From Myxocyprinus asiaticus (lineage: Eukaryota; Chordata; Actinopteri; Cypriniformes; Catostomidae), in the NCBI RefSeq assembly GCF_019703515.2, contig NC_059385.1, positions 27,942,001 through 28,006,000 of the forward strand: a stretch of DNA of 64,000 nucleotides, given 5' to 3'. The first letter of the stretch is position 1. Every line of letters starts with the position of its first letter. The notes beneath the pieces are model-generated. The model saw only the letters and a program-made list of their open reading frames with translations, was not told the origin of the DNA and made no database searches. Below, in pieces: positions 12,454-26,811 of the stretch. A program made the position numbers and the translations under genes.

Positions 12454-12974
12454 TTAACCGCCCCACTTCCTAATGAAAATATCCATGTTATCCAGCCTTC
12501 TGTACACCATCTCCTCAAACTCCGTCACCCTACCCAGCTCAACGCACCACTCACGAAACAAGGGAGCATCAGACGACTTCCATCCCTTGAGAATTAACCG
12601 CCTGCCAATCATCACGCCTGTCAGGACCCAACTCTCCACGAATTTATCACCCACATGCAGGACCGCTCCATTCCCAAACCACACAATCTGGGGCAAAACG
12701 AAAACCGTGTGTTGACCACTTCACATACGAACCTCTGTACTTTCAACCAAAACTCTTGTATCCTAACACATCCCCAAAAAACATGGGATATGTCCCCGTC
12801 TTCCGATTGACATCTCCAGCAGGTGGGTGTGTCTTTAAGACAAAGCCTATACATTCTAGAGGGGGTCCAATAAAATCGATGCAAAATCTTAAATTGCATA
12901 AGGCGCACCCTTGCATCTCTAGATGCAGACTTGATGTTTTTTTTAAATCCCAGCCCACACCCCATCCTCCAACA
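12454..12974 (-). pseudogene. LINE ORF2 C-terminal fragment with CCHC zinc motif
   Basis: About 170 codons from the C-terminus of an L1-type ORF2 protein, in two overlapping frames (12621-12965, then 12454-12696). A CX2CX8HX4C motif, typical of the L1 ORF2 tail, lies at 12768-12821. The matching region of the other copy is at about 59648-60200. Endonuclease and reverse transcriptase are absent, so this is inactive. Confidence 0.85.
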
Positions 12975-13917
12975 CCAAATTTAAATCTTTCTAAAAAATC
13001 TTTTTTTTTTAAAAAAAGAAAAAAAAGTGTGTGTCAAAAACAAGATTATACAGACCACAATCCCCATTAGAGCAACATTCAAACCCCGAACCCCCCCGAA
13101 CCAAAAAAAAAAAAAAAAGAAAACATGCGCATTAACCCCGCGCACAAGAGCACCAACCAGCGTCAATCCCTCCAAACTCAAAAGGTCCATGCACACCTGT
13201 AAGAGCCCCCGCGACAACTTTGCCATCGGGTTGCTCAATTTTGCCTCACAAATTTGTAAGGCAAAATTACATATCAGAAAATACTTTGTAAAACAAACCT
13301 CTGCCATTAGGCATCATAAACACACGTAACGTATAGATTCATTCACAGAACTGACTCAAAGATGTGTTGTTCCACAGAACAAAATTCCAGCCGCTATAAA
13401 CCGTTCAGAGTCCTCGAACAGTCAAACTCACTCAGAGGGCACATGAAAAGAATATACCATGACTTACTCAGACCGCCAACTGTAAAAAAGACATCCTTTG
13501 TGTGGGCATGTAAACATTTTGCAGTCATCCATAGTGTCTAATCTCAATCTGGCCGGGAACTTCAGTGCAGAAGCGATCTTCCGTCAATGCAAAAGATTCT
13601 TTAAGGAAAAGTGTTATTCCACCAAACGGACTCCAGCCGCCAGGCGGAGTCAATGCAAAAAGAAACAAAAATGACGCCCAACTTCCTCCAACAGTAGAGT
13701 CAATGAACAGCGAGTCGATCTACTTACATGAGAAAAACCCCAATGGTTTACTCACTCATAGATTGTATAAAAGACAGTGCTTGTTTCGGACACGTGAATA
13801 CTTTGCGACCACCTTCATCTCTATTCTCAGTCTGGCCGGAAACATCAGTGCAAAAACGATATTTCTTTGATGCAAGAGTTTCTCACACTCCTTGAATCGC
13901 TCGCGTTTCTCTCATGT

Positions 13918-14569
13918 CTAATTCACAAAGTCCGGGAACAAGAAAATACTGTGATTCTTCCAAGAAAGCCTTCCCTTGTTCCTCACCTGGTGCAACACAA
14001 TATCTTTATCGGATGACCTCAGAAATTTGACCAAAAGCGATCGGGGCCTGTTTCCCTCAGTGAGCTCGCTCGATTTCCAGCCCGCGGCCCGTTCTGTCGA
14101 GCAGACTCGGGAAGAGTTCATCCAAGAATTTCACCATATCTCTGCCCTCCTCATGCTCAGGAATTCCAACAATTCAGACGTTATTCCTGCGATTTCTATT
14201 CTCAAGATCTTTAATTTTTCCAAGAACACATTCCAAATCAACTTTGATCACGGGTGGATTAGCAGGTAATTCCCTCTCCGATGACTCAAGACAATCGATT
14301 CGTCTCTCAACATCCGTCACTCTTGTGACTAACTCAGAGAATTTTGTTTCCATCGCCGTAATCGATCGACGTATAACAGCAAGATCCTCCAAGTCAGCAA
14401 GAATCCTCGTCAGCATCACCGACATGTTGGACAGTTGACGCTCGATCTCCTCTCTCGTCGCACCAACCAAATTGAGTCCCCGGTCTGTAGGCCTGATGGG
14501 GCTTTCATCCTGAGCATGTTAGTGTCTTTTAATGTCTCCGGGGCCCGAGGATTTGGACTTCTTTGCCAT
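13918..14569 (-). pseudogene. LINE ORF1 remnant (coiled coil)
   Basis: It starts at ATG 14569 (MAKKSKSSGPGDIKRH) and meets a stop after 16 codons. A shifted frame (14470-14174) then gives a heptad-rich coiled coil that begins EEIERQLSNMSVMLTRILAD and ends in a LENRNRRNNV-like basic stretch. Later codons to about 13918 continue in yet another frame with an RRM-like start (RIVGIPEHEEG). This order of coiled coil then RNA-binding domain is that of L1/Tx1 ORF1 RNA-binding chaperones. Confidence 0.75.
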
Positions 14570-14694
14570 ATTTTACCTCAAAGAGCAAATGTGTAACTGA
14601 CTGTACGAATTTCACCAGGTTATCACATAAAAATAATAAACAATTTAGCAAAGTGCGAAGAGCTCGTTGCTCACACGTCTACTCCCTGCATGGT

Positions 14695-14704
14695 GTCACG
14701 TGAC
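14695..14704 (-). promoter_or_regulatory. palindromic E-box GTCACGTGAC at the LINE 5' end
   Basis: A perfect 10-bp palindrome lies about 125 bp upstream of the ORF1 start, at the inferred 5' end of the LINE. It is the classical USF/MITF-type site. Internal promoters of this kind drive LINE transcription, and that role is inferred here from position. Confidence 0.45.
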
Positions 14705-14706
14705 CT

Positions 14707-16500
14707 TAAAAACTTTGTATATTTTTAAGATTTATGCATTTCAATATTGTATGACAAATTTCCATCAAACTTGAATTGAGTAATCTTTAAATGGCACACA
14801 TATTATGAATTCTGAATAATTGTGAAGTATTTCATTAAAATGAATAAGTATGAATTTAGTAAACAAACTTACTAAACAAAATTCATAAGTTTTAAAACAG
14901 TTTTAAACAGTTTGGTAAATGACAAAGCAACAACATTTGCTTTGGTATTAATTAATTTAACACTTGGCAAAGTTAAGCATATTTAAATAAATCTAATTTA
15001 AACCATTTGTTTAAATCATACTATTGCCAGGCAAAACTTTTGGGTGGCACCTCAGAAAATATCAATATTTTCATCAGTCAAGAAATATCGGAAGCCTTCT
15101 TTTAAACCAACCTAATAAAAAAATCGAAAACTAAAAAAAGGACCAGGAAATTAAACACTATCTAAAGCAGTAGACATGGATCCACAGGAGCTACGCTTCT
15201 GCTCAAGCCCCATCACATCCTCCCTACAGCCCGTGCTTCCTTTCCAGGTGACTGGCTAGCAAAGCTTCTCCCTTCACCTAAAAGCTACCGAAAGCCTTAG
15301 AGGGAAAGAGTGCTCAACGGCAAACAATGCTCCCTTTGTCTTGCACCAACACTCTACCTAGCAGCCAACGCTTTGATTGCAAGCCAAGACAAACCACTGC
15401 ATTGGGTTACAGTTCTTGTAGCCAAACACCACGCTTGTGTTTAATATACTACAGTCTTTTTGCATTTTGCTTGCTGTCAATCAAAGCGGTGAGACTCAGT
15501 GGGTTTGGCCCTTACTTCATTATGTAGAAAAAGAAAAGAGCATGTTTGTAATGATCACGAAATTATCCAGACACATAACAACAGATGTTGAGATAAGAGA
15601 GGTGTGCTTCCAGAAAGGGGGGCCGTACGGGGAAGGGCTCTCTGTGTTTAGCACCTCAGTCAGTGGTGAGGTTATGAATCCTTTAATCCCCACATTTTCA
15701 AAGGTCACAAGCTGATTTCATGGATCACATGAAAGAGACAGAGATGCAAATGTAATAATGATCTGATCTGATCAGATGTGGGAGAGCTTTTGAAAAAATT
15801 GATTTTAAAAACCAAATGGAATCAAAATCTTATCGTGCGAATAGTTTTGCACGTGTAAGGAATTTGACTCTGTGCGCACATGCACGCAACCATTATCAGC
15901 CACAAAAATCATGCATCGTTTTCGGAGAGCTTCAGAGGCACGAAAAGATATAAGGGATGTTTTCCAGCGTAACTTTTGCTCATACTTTTGGTTAGGAAAT
16001 TAAACAAACAAACTATCCATATGTAGTTTACTATGAATGATTAATACCTCACATCATATGGCTTGTTGAGGATAGGTGCTTTGACTTTCCCTAATCAATC
16101 AGATCTTAAATTTTTGCCTGGCAGACAATAATGGGCAAGACTAATCTTGACTTGCATTGACTGAAGGTTGGCTGCTTTTAGCTGTTCTCCCAGCCTTGAA
16201 GACAGGCTGGTAAGTTGGCAGGTTTTAGAGGAGTTTTGGCACTTTTAAATTGGTCAGGTTGGGACACAAGCTTAACCCAGCAACAACCAGCTGAGACCAG
16301 CCACTCAGTTTAGACTGGGCTTTGCGGTTTTCAACAGGGAGCTAGTAGGCATTTCTACTTGATTGCAATTTACAACTGTACTGGGCATCAGATCACTGTC
16401 CGCATTACCATTGGTAGTAACCACATTCACGTCACAGTTATTTTGCTTTAAGTTGAGCTCTGTTCAATATGGCTCTGCTGATACAATCAGATATCAATAT
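14707..16500. other. non-coding stretch
   Basis: No exon recognised. Bases 16110-16330 are built from AACCAGC/AGACCAGCC-type words common in dispersed fish repeats. The remainder is AT-rich unique-looking sequence with short frames only. Confidence 0.4.
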
Positions 16501-17125
16501 TAGGGCTGATGATTTAATGTGTTAATTCATTACGGTTAATTATATAAAAAATTACGCATTTAAAAAAGCAATTAATCATGTCCCTAGAACATAAGAAATT
16601 TTCCTACCATCGGAATTCAAGATTGAAGTACCACCTTCATGTTTTTACAGGTCTCAGTCAGCTGGGGGGATTAAACCCAACTCCAGCTGTACAGGCAACA
16701 AGCCACACTTTCTGACAGCACAAGATGAAGATGTGTTCTTGTGTTCAAAGACAGCTGGACAGAGTGCAACTCCGAATGCAGGGGACTCGAGATGTGTTTC
16801 CTAGTTTTTAAACTATGCTGAACTTGACACGGCATCCTAAAAATGCTGTTTATGATGCAACGCAATCAAAAAGACACGCTCCAAGATTGTCTGATGCATC
16901 TTTACATAGAAAATGTCCTTTGAAAAGCCTTTATTATAAATACCTTGTACATACTGATGAATTCAACTGTAAAATGGATTGCTGTGGGCCAATGATAGGC
17001 TTGTGTTTATTTATATGGAAATAAACAATATATTGCCTTATAAAGCCACTTTTTGTATTGTGTAATCAGTGTTGTACTGTTATTATATTTATTATATATA
17101 TAATATTGATAATTGTTTTATTATA

Positions 17126-18736
<1,611 letters not shown>

Positions 18737-18869
18737 TTATGCATTGTTTTAGTTGGTGGCCTTTCTCTGGGAATATTGAAAAATGTGATTCATTTTGGTT
18801 AATCAGCATATCATGTAATCAATTCGATAAAAATGTGTAATCGATTGACAGCCCTAATCAATTTATTGT

Positions 18870-21126
18870 GATACTTTTTTCACCATATTATATCAATACT
18901 TTAGGACCTTGTTTCAATATTCTTATTGATTTGTTTGTGTATTCATATAATGTAAAAGAGGTCAATAATAAACAAGCAGGTCGTCTAAATAGGCGCAAAC
19001 TCTGAGACCGGCATTTCTTGGAGCCACTTCTATGATGCATAAGAGATATTGAATCCTGCAGATTCACTCTTTTTGTTACGGACACGCATATAGTCTCATG
19101 ATAAAATTGTAAGACATCGTAGGACTTGGCTCGTATGAAAAGGTAGTCTTTTAGTTCAAGCAAACAACAAACAGAATTACAAATCAATACAATATGGGCA
19201 TCAAACTTTATTTAAAAAAAGAAAAGTCCAGCATTTTATTTAAAAAAAAAAAAAAAAAAAAAGCAAACGTCTGTGAACAAAATTGGTGACTCGTTCGATA
19301 TTATTTATAAAATACAAATGACTGATGTATGTCAATAATCAGAAATACACTTTCCTTGTCTTGTTCCTAACCTGATGTTTAGGTTTAGGTAAGGGGTTCG
19401 CAAATAATCGCAATAACATCGTTCACTTGTTTATTTTCTCTCTGACAGCGAAAAGTTGTACGTTTTTGTATTAGCCAATTCGTATAAGTTCTTATGATTT
19501 TGCAATCTTGTACAATTATTACAACTTGTCATGAGACCTGGTTGTGACATGCTGGGTCTCTCTCAGGCATTTGGTTCAGTTTCATTCGCAATCCAATTAT
19601 AATATCGAGAGATATTGGATTGCAAACTCTTCTTAAAAAATAGCCACAAAATTTGTTTTCAGTGTAAACACCCTTTAATTTGATTCATCAAAAATTCGAC
19701 ACTCATATTAACAGCAGAACTGAAACTGGTGATTAATTGTTTGTGGTTCTTTAAAATGTGCTTCTCTTTTTTCTGGTTTCCAACCAGCCCAGAACACTTA
19801 AACTCTGTTCTGTTTTTGTAAATGAGCAAAACAATTGCAAGGATTTGAAGCATCTTTGGGTGCAGAGCAAAGTCAACGATAGCACACTAGAAATGCCGCA
19901 ATGCCCAAGACACTGAGTGCTCTCAACAACAAACAGGTTTCAAATAAACATATAGCAGAAGCATGTTTACAATAAATCTCAGTGAGCATTCTACGAGCAA
20001 CTGTACCACAGTTTTGTTCAACAGCAGATATCACTGACCTTATCAATACTGGTTTAAGGAATTTAGCTCAAAGGGGATTTAATAACTGATTTCTGGAATA
20101 TTGCAAGAGCTAATAAATATGTTCACATCAACTCATCACTGGCCGAGTAGGTTGATCGTAAACATTACATAAACATTCATTCTTTCAATTCCCTAAATCA
20201 TTTATTAATTTCCTTTTGAGCTAAATTCCTAATGGCGGTTATGGTGAATCTAAGGTCAGGAGAACCAGACCCCTCACTAACTACATTAAACAACATTATA
20301 CAGGATTGGTACTCAGTTGGATCGCCACTTGATGTCCAAAGTAAAGTCTGGGCACTGAAGCAGAACCACTTGAGAAAAACAGTTTTAAAGTATCAGGGTA
20401 TCTGCAGGTTCGAAGGAATGAAATTTAAGACTTTTTAAGGCCAAATAAAAGAAAAATGTAAGACCACTTTAGCAATAAAAAAAACATTAAATAATTCATT
20501 AGCTGCAAAACCACTGAGGCTACTTGGATGTCTCTGAACATGTTTTTTTTATATTTTATTGTGCATTTATGAGTTTAATTTTTTTTTTTTTTAAATAAGT
20601 TAATGCAACATTAAAACTCTAAATGAATTCATTAAGAATGCATGTAGCCTAAAGTATGTAGCCTATATTGTGACCCTTCTCTTTAGTCACTTGCTTTCCA
20701 GCAAGACGTGACGCAATAGACCAATGTTTTGGCAGCGTCACAGCTTATGTCAAAAATGGAAGTGGTGGCAAAAACCATGTTCAAAAAGTAAACTTTTATC
20801 AGATTATGTTGTTAAAAAATGATCTAGATGGCTCTAGTTGACTGCTGTGGCTTCAAGCCATCAACAGACCTGACTGGACTGAGGAGATTATTTCAATTCA
20901 CAATATTGCATTAAAAATTTATAGCGAACAGGATTACATGTTTGTTATTAACTAATTTCATTATAGTAATTTTATCGCTAAGAATATGTTTGTATATATG
21001 ATGGTTACGTGTCATACTTCTGTTTAATCATCTAATCTGTAAAATCGAACACAACAGTCAGCTGCCTTTCTGCCACCACTTACTGCGCATGCACTGATAT
21101 TTTTGTAAACAAGAGGATTGGTCTAT
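18870..21126. other. repeat-rich non-coding stretch
   Basis: No exon recognised. 19360-19560 carries the GGTTTAGGTAAGGGGTTCGC and ATTCGTATAAGTTCTTATG words of dispersed cyprinid repeats. A poly(A) run lies at 19243-19262. The open frame at 20232-20438 shows no domain. Confidence 0.4.
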
Positions 21127-21440
21127 AGACCTTATTCACAGTAGTGCCATGTTTGATTTTTAATGGGAATGGAAAAGAAGCTGTGAGGGATAGACTTACA
21201 TCTCTTCAGTGGCATGCACGGTATAGATCCCATCTGATTTTCCAAAAATCAGTTGTCTGTAGTTTTTTTTCTACTGAGTGTCCTTGAAAATATATTATTT
21301 CAGTGTTTTGTACACAGAACGATCCAAAAACTTTTTAAACTACAGTACAGCCAATAGAAGAGACTGTACGTCTATCCCTCACAGCCTCGTTGTCATTCCC
21401 ATCAAAAATCAAAGATGGCGCTGCTGTGAATAAGGTCTAA
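21127..21440. repeat. palindromic MITE with 80-bp inverted arms
   Basis: AGACCTTATTCACAG opens an arm that runs to about 21205. It is mirrored at 21361-21440, where the minus strand again reads AGACCTTATTCACAGCAGCGCCAT and continues through GTGAGGGATAGAC. The central 155 bp is unique. It is non-coding, and the fold-back shape indicates a MITE. Confidence 0.85.
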
Positions 21441-22429
21441 CATGTGCTGAATAACATTTATGTTTCTTTCTAGGCAGATACCTTTAACAAATACTTTAAC
21501 AGGTAGTTAAAGGGCAGTTCATTTAAAAAGGAAAATTTCTGTCATCACTGCTCTCCCTTGAGTCTGTTGAATTTTTCTCTGCAGTGGAACAAAAAAGGAG
21601 ATGTTAAGCAAAACGTTTAGTATCATTCACTGCCACTGCATCTTTTTTTCATTCAATGAAAGTGAATGGTGACTGAAACTCCCTAATATCTCCTTATGAT
21701 ATCCACTGAAATAAGAAAGTCGTACAGGTTTGCAACAGCATGAAGGTAAGTGATGACATTTTTGGTGTGAAATATCTCAAGTAAAAGTCAAAACTCATCA
21801 GTTACCTTAAAAATGGACATTTAAAGTTAACAAGATGTACTGAAAATGTTAACAGATTAAAAAATGAAAGAGAACTATGCTGCATAATTAGTTATGATGT
21901 ATATTGAAAACAGATTATATACAAATATTAAATATAGATAATATATATTGTGTATATTATTAATATTATAATATTTATATAATTATATTATTATAGTTTT
22001 GTATATTTTGTTTTTAATTGACTGATTCAGATGGAAGAGAAAATACCTGTATATGTCAGATGTAGCTCTAGAGAGATAAAGATGAGATATAACAGGTGTA
22101 ACTCTGCAGCTGAGTAGTTCTGTTAGCTTTACAATTCTTGTCAAATGTGATGTGAAATAAGCACCACGATTTGAAAGGAGTCAAAAGACCGCTCCAACTT
22201 CACGTGCTTGTAAATTGCAACGTTGACAGCTATGTCAATTATAAGCAGGAGCGATAGTGTTAGTGCATCGCTTGCTTACAGAGATGCAGAATAACGCCAT
22301 TTGCATTTCGGATTAAAGGGTTTATGAAGGTTTATATATGTGTAACATCATTAGATCAGTAAAAATGTGCTTTCCTGCACGCTCACACTAAATGCAAGCG
22401 TCAGCTGCTAAATGATGGATGCATAAGAG

Positions 22430-22447
22430 AGAGAGAGAGAGAGAGAT
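22430..22447. repeat. (GA)n microsatellite
   Basis: Short perfect GA tract within unique sequence. Confidence 0.8.
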
Positions 22448-22726
22448 GATTTTGACTCACGCAGATTCTGCTGTTTTAAGCGTCTCCTCTACTCACGCCC
22501 CAAAATTTAAGACCTCAGCAAACAAAATTTAAGACTTCTTGTAATTTATTAAAAAGTAAATGTAAATCTTTTTAAGTCTTTTAAAGGACCCACGGGAACC
22601 CTGAGTAGGCCAATTGTGTGCTCATCAGTTATCAACCAAATAGATTCTTACATAAAGCAAAACAATAATGTAAAAAAAAAAAAAAAGTAAACTTCAACTT
22701 ACAGAATAAGTATCAATTCTAAATAT

Positions 22727-23322
22727 AGCTGCAAGCAGCAATGAGGGGCCCAAGCACCATGGGTCCATTTCCACCCGGTGGCTTTCGGAAAACAATGCAA
22801 GGTGGACACATGCAATTGGCATTTGACATTATTCTAAACAATTTTGAAGTAATTTTGGTAAATATAAGAGGACTATTTTAAGGTCTGTTGTAGGAGCCAC
22901 ACTTCCTGCTGCCAGGTGGTGGCGCTATGACCGTAAACCAAAATAGTCACAATCATGTAATTAGCCGCCATTACCAAACATACAGCTGAATTTTCATCAA
23001 AATCACATAATGCACATAGAAGATATAAGGTACTTCCTGTTTCCCATTTTTCGCCATAAATGTATTGCTTTGCCATGGTGACACGGTTCAAAATCAAAAG
23101 TCTGTTTGCAATTTAGCATCTACAATATTCTGGCATGATGTTGCACAAATTTGGTGCCAGTCACATGAATCCCCTAGGAGGAGTATTTTAAAGTTCAGAG
23201 CCTGCGATTTTTAGAAAATCTAAAATGGCTGACTTTGATGTGTGTGCAAAATTTCAAGAGTTTTCACGCTTGTTAAGAACCCCAAAAGTACAGAAAATCG
23301 CACTTTCAGTGCTTGGGCCCTA
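22727..23322. repeat. dispersed fish repeat (GCTGCAAGCAGCAATGAGGG type)
   Basis: The unit opens with TATAGCTGCAAGCAGCAATG, continues with GGGGCCCAAGCACCATGGGT, and closes with CAGTGCTTGGGCCCTA, so GGGCCCAAGCAC words face each other near the two ends. I know this as a frequent cyprinid interspersed repeat, but I cannot name its class with certainty. No coding capacity. Confidence 0.6.
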
Positions 23323-23329
23323 AAAATTT

Positions 23330-25147
23330 TCTGAAATGAATTGAATTAGTGATAGACCGATATATATCGACTAATATTCAGCCATCTTTATACTGCTTAA
23401 CATAAATTATTTTAATATTTCATTATAAATATAAATATATTTATAGTAAAATATGACTTGTGTCAGTGCCAAAATAAAACCAACATTAATCATTAAATAC
23501 ACATTATGCTGAAATAAGAGAAAGCATTTTGACTTAGAAAAAATTACACGCACATCATTTAATAAATTGGCCATCGGACACCCTGCTCTCAGCCACTGGA
23601 AAAGCCTTATCGGAAAATCACAATATAAAATTAAAGTGAACATCAACATTTATTCAGGTTATTCAGAAGTCATCTGAATAAAAATACTGCTTTTGAAAAA
23701 CTCATAGAACAGTGCATATCACTGTCAGGCAGGTAAAAGGACCATAATGTATTGATAATTCCTAAAGGTTATAGCACCCAAAGTAGGACACCCCTGTCTG
23801 TGGAAAGAATATGTCAGACCTTTATAGACCAATAGTGCCTTCTGCTGGACATGGCTTAAACTACAGTACACTTTCCACAATATGTACAGAACTGTTTCAA
23901 ATGTCAAGAGCAAGTGCATGTGAAAGTCAAATGAAAGTGTAAAAAAATCTCTAAGTACATATTTAATACCATCAAAATACATTTGTGGTTCTACAGAAGA
24001 AAATTGCTGCAAGTAAACCCATGAACATTAATGACACAATTTCGATACCAAAACCAGTGAAATGTCATAATACTCTATACCAGTTTTGACGCCACAGCAA
24101 AAACGAATATGCTAATGAACATATTCCTTTATTTTAAAAGTTAAATATTAAAAGATGACCAAACTGAATTAGAACCATGGCATTTAGCCTTTGAATATTT
24201 TTCAATTTAAGTAAATACTGCCTCAGGATTTTCAGTAATTATTTAAGTAAACAGTCAGTAACAAACAAAGAAACTAATTAAGAGCATTTAGTGTTTGTTT
24301 GCTTTTCTTGTTAATATATTAAATTAATATTCATTACATAAATACAGTGAAAGGTCCCTCAGGCTGTATTTATTCACACAGCAAGGCCTCATGCACAGAG
24401 ATCCGATATTTAGAAAAACCGACTGCATTTACAGGGGGTTATTTTGATGGAGCTCTCCACATACGGAAAAAATTCATTCCACAGTGAAATGCAATTTTTT
24501 ATACACAATGTTTAATGCAATATATTCACAACAGTGCTGTTCATTTAAGTGACCAGTGGCAATTGCGCCAGCACAACAATGCAAAGCAAAACCATCATAT
24601 TTTTTAAGTATTTTTTTATAGAAACAAACTGTTACGCTATATTGGCATGTTAAATGTTAAGCACATCATTGAATGCTGTCTTTTGCATTACATTTCAATC
24701 TAGACTGAGCAGCAATCATACCAGAATGAAAATGTAGTCACTACCCAATCACAGGCCTGACAGGAATTTGGGAGCATGACAGAGAAACTAGTCATAGGCA
24801 ATCGCTCAAACTGAAATTGATGCAGGATATCTGCATTCCATTTATCCACCACTAGCGTCACCAAACAGAGTTGAAAAAATACTGAATGTTTCAAACTGAC
24901 TCAAGAAAACTCCCCCCATCTTACACTGGTTGTACAAACAGATAGTCCCGCCCCAAACTCATGCCATTGGTCGAGCCAATGCCAATTCAGAGAGACGCTC
25001 AAACAAAGGAATGATTTGATAGCACCACAGAACACATGTAACAATTTTGTGTAAAATCAGCCTACAAAGAATTTACTTATAGTTGACTGCTTATAAAGCT
25101 GAGATATGAGAAAGACGTTTAACAATGAAAACAATTACACACACCAG
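23330..25147. other. non-coding stretch
   Basis: No exon or RNA gene identified. The sequence is AT-rich with fragments of dispersed repeats, for example the GATAGACCGATATATATCG word at 23350. Confidence 0.35.
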
Positions 25148-25594
25148 CTTTAAAGAGACGATAAGTGATTTTAGCATTCTGAAGCTTTGCCATGACTGAG
25201 CCGTTGAATTAGCCAAGCGCCCTTAATCCAAAACCCCACCCTACAAAGTTAATTTTGAGACTAAAACTGAGCAAAAGAGCAGCATTGTTTGTTCCTGTGG
25301 CTGTCAAATTTAACAGTGGCACAATAGCGTCCTCAACTGACAAATATTATGAATCACAGCCTCAATGATCCACTTCAAATACAACACTATGAGAACGAGC
25401 AAAACGATTGACAGGTGAAAAGCATCAATGTCCGCGGTTCGCAGACACATTTTTGTTTGCTGTTTACAAAGTCTACAGCTGTCACAGAGACCGGTGAGAT
25501 ATCTCAGGACACTTATTTCATTAATATCTGTAAGAGAGTAGGAACATTTTTTGCATTCCTTTCCATGAAAAAAATTGCTTACAGCACCTTTAAG
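25148..25594. repeat. probable MITE
   Basis: The left end TTTAAAGAGACGATAAGTGA and the right end, which reads TAAAGGTGCTGTAAGCAA on the minus strand, are similar but diverged inverted termini around non-coding sequence. Assignment is tentative. Confidence 0.45.
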
Positions 25595-26172
25595 TTTGTC
25601 TGAAAATGTCTGAATTGATTATTAATGTTATTTTCTTTATTTCGGTTTTGTAAAACACTGGAAACTTGTCGCATTGAACCCATTTAGGACACAGTCAAAT
25701 TAAAATTCAAAATTTTTATATTTGCTGAATATTCAAATGAATATTTAAGATGAATATGAATATTTAAGATAAAAACACACATTCGAATACTAAAGCTGTG
25801 CAATAAAATTTGGGATGTGTGCGAAGCACGGACCATGAATTAGACCGATCGCATTCTTGCAATAAAAATGGTTAGATGCAGCGCAACAAATTTAGTTTAA
25901 TAGAATACACAGGTGTCTCGAGACGTGTTTTTAAATGCTGAATGCTAAACCACGAAATACAGCAAAACAAAGATGTTCATAAAAAGTGTTCATAAATGTA
26001 AAAAAAAATAAAAAAATAAAAATATATATATATTCACCAAATTTGACATTATTAACAGTTTAATTGACATGTTTCTCTTCAGGTTTATACATTTAATATT
26101 ACTCAATTATTAGGTAGAAAAAAGATATGATGTCAACACACTACAAAGTAGGCTACATATTTTCCAGATAAT

Positions 26173-26811
26173 TAGGGATGCAACAATATGACATTTTTTT
26201 GCCAATACGATACAAAATGTAACAAAATCTTAAAAGAATAAGACTTACTCGGCTTATTTTGTCATTAGATCACTGTTTTGCTTAGGAATTATGTTTTAAA
26301 GAATGTACAAAATCTATTATATTGTTCTAACAATAAATAATTTCCATTAAACACAGATTGGATCTGTTGAACACATGACAGGCCAAAAATGTTACTGAAA
26401 GATAAATAAGAAATAAAGACATAATATGATGAGTTACAGTATATGGGGATAAAAAGGTTATTTTGCACTTTGTTTTGCAATTACATACAACAGAACTCAC
26501 ATTTAACAAATGATAAAACATTATAAATTCATATTATTATTGTGTTTGACATGCTTTTTCAGATTTTTTTTTTTTGTTTGTTTTTTTGGTAGGTATTTCT
26601 TTATATTACACACAGAAAAATTATTAAACACTTAATAAAATAAAATAAAAAATGTAATTAATTAAATATAAATACACCATCAATGCATTTTCATGTATAT
26701 GATCGCATAAGCATAAAAACGCTGATTTGACAAACTGATGGTTGATACTGGAGGTTTATTTCGATGGTTTTAATTTGGTAAATAATTGGCCAATACAGTG
26801 ATGCATCCCTA
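26173..26811. mobile_element. hAT non-autonomous element with perfect 8-bp target duplication
   Basis: The termini are TAGGGATGCAACAAT on the left and, on the minus strand, TAGGGATGCATCACT on the right. The flanks are CAGATAAT (26165-26172) and CAGATAAT (26812-26819), an exact 8-bp duplication, diagnostic of hAT insertion. The inside is AT-rich, without transposase. Confidence 0.92.

Larger units (their letters stand above)
12390..14706 (-). mobile_element. L1/Tx1-type LINE, internally deleted copy
   Basis: Read on the minus strand, the copy holds the 5' end with a promoter-type E-box (14695-14704), a broken ORF1, the inter-ORF region, and then only the last part of ORF2. About 3.15 kb that the sister copy has (60211-63358) is missing at a T/A-rich junction near 12975-13010. 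The inter-ORF segment 13011-13330 matches 63360-63690 closely. No poly(A) is visible at the 3' end. Confidence 0.85.

Noticed and set aside
20232..20438. Plus-strand open frame of 68 codons
   Set aside because: It shows no recognisable domain, splice context or composition shift, and lies in repeat-rich DNA.
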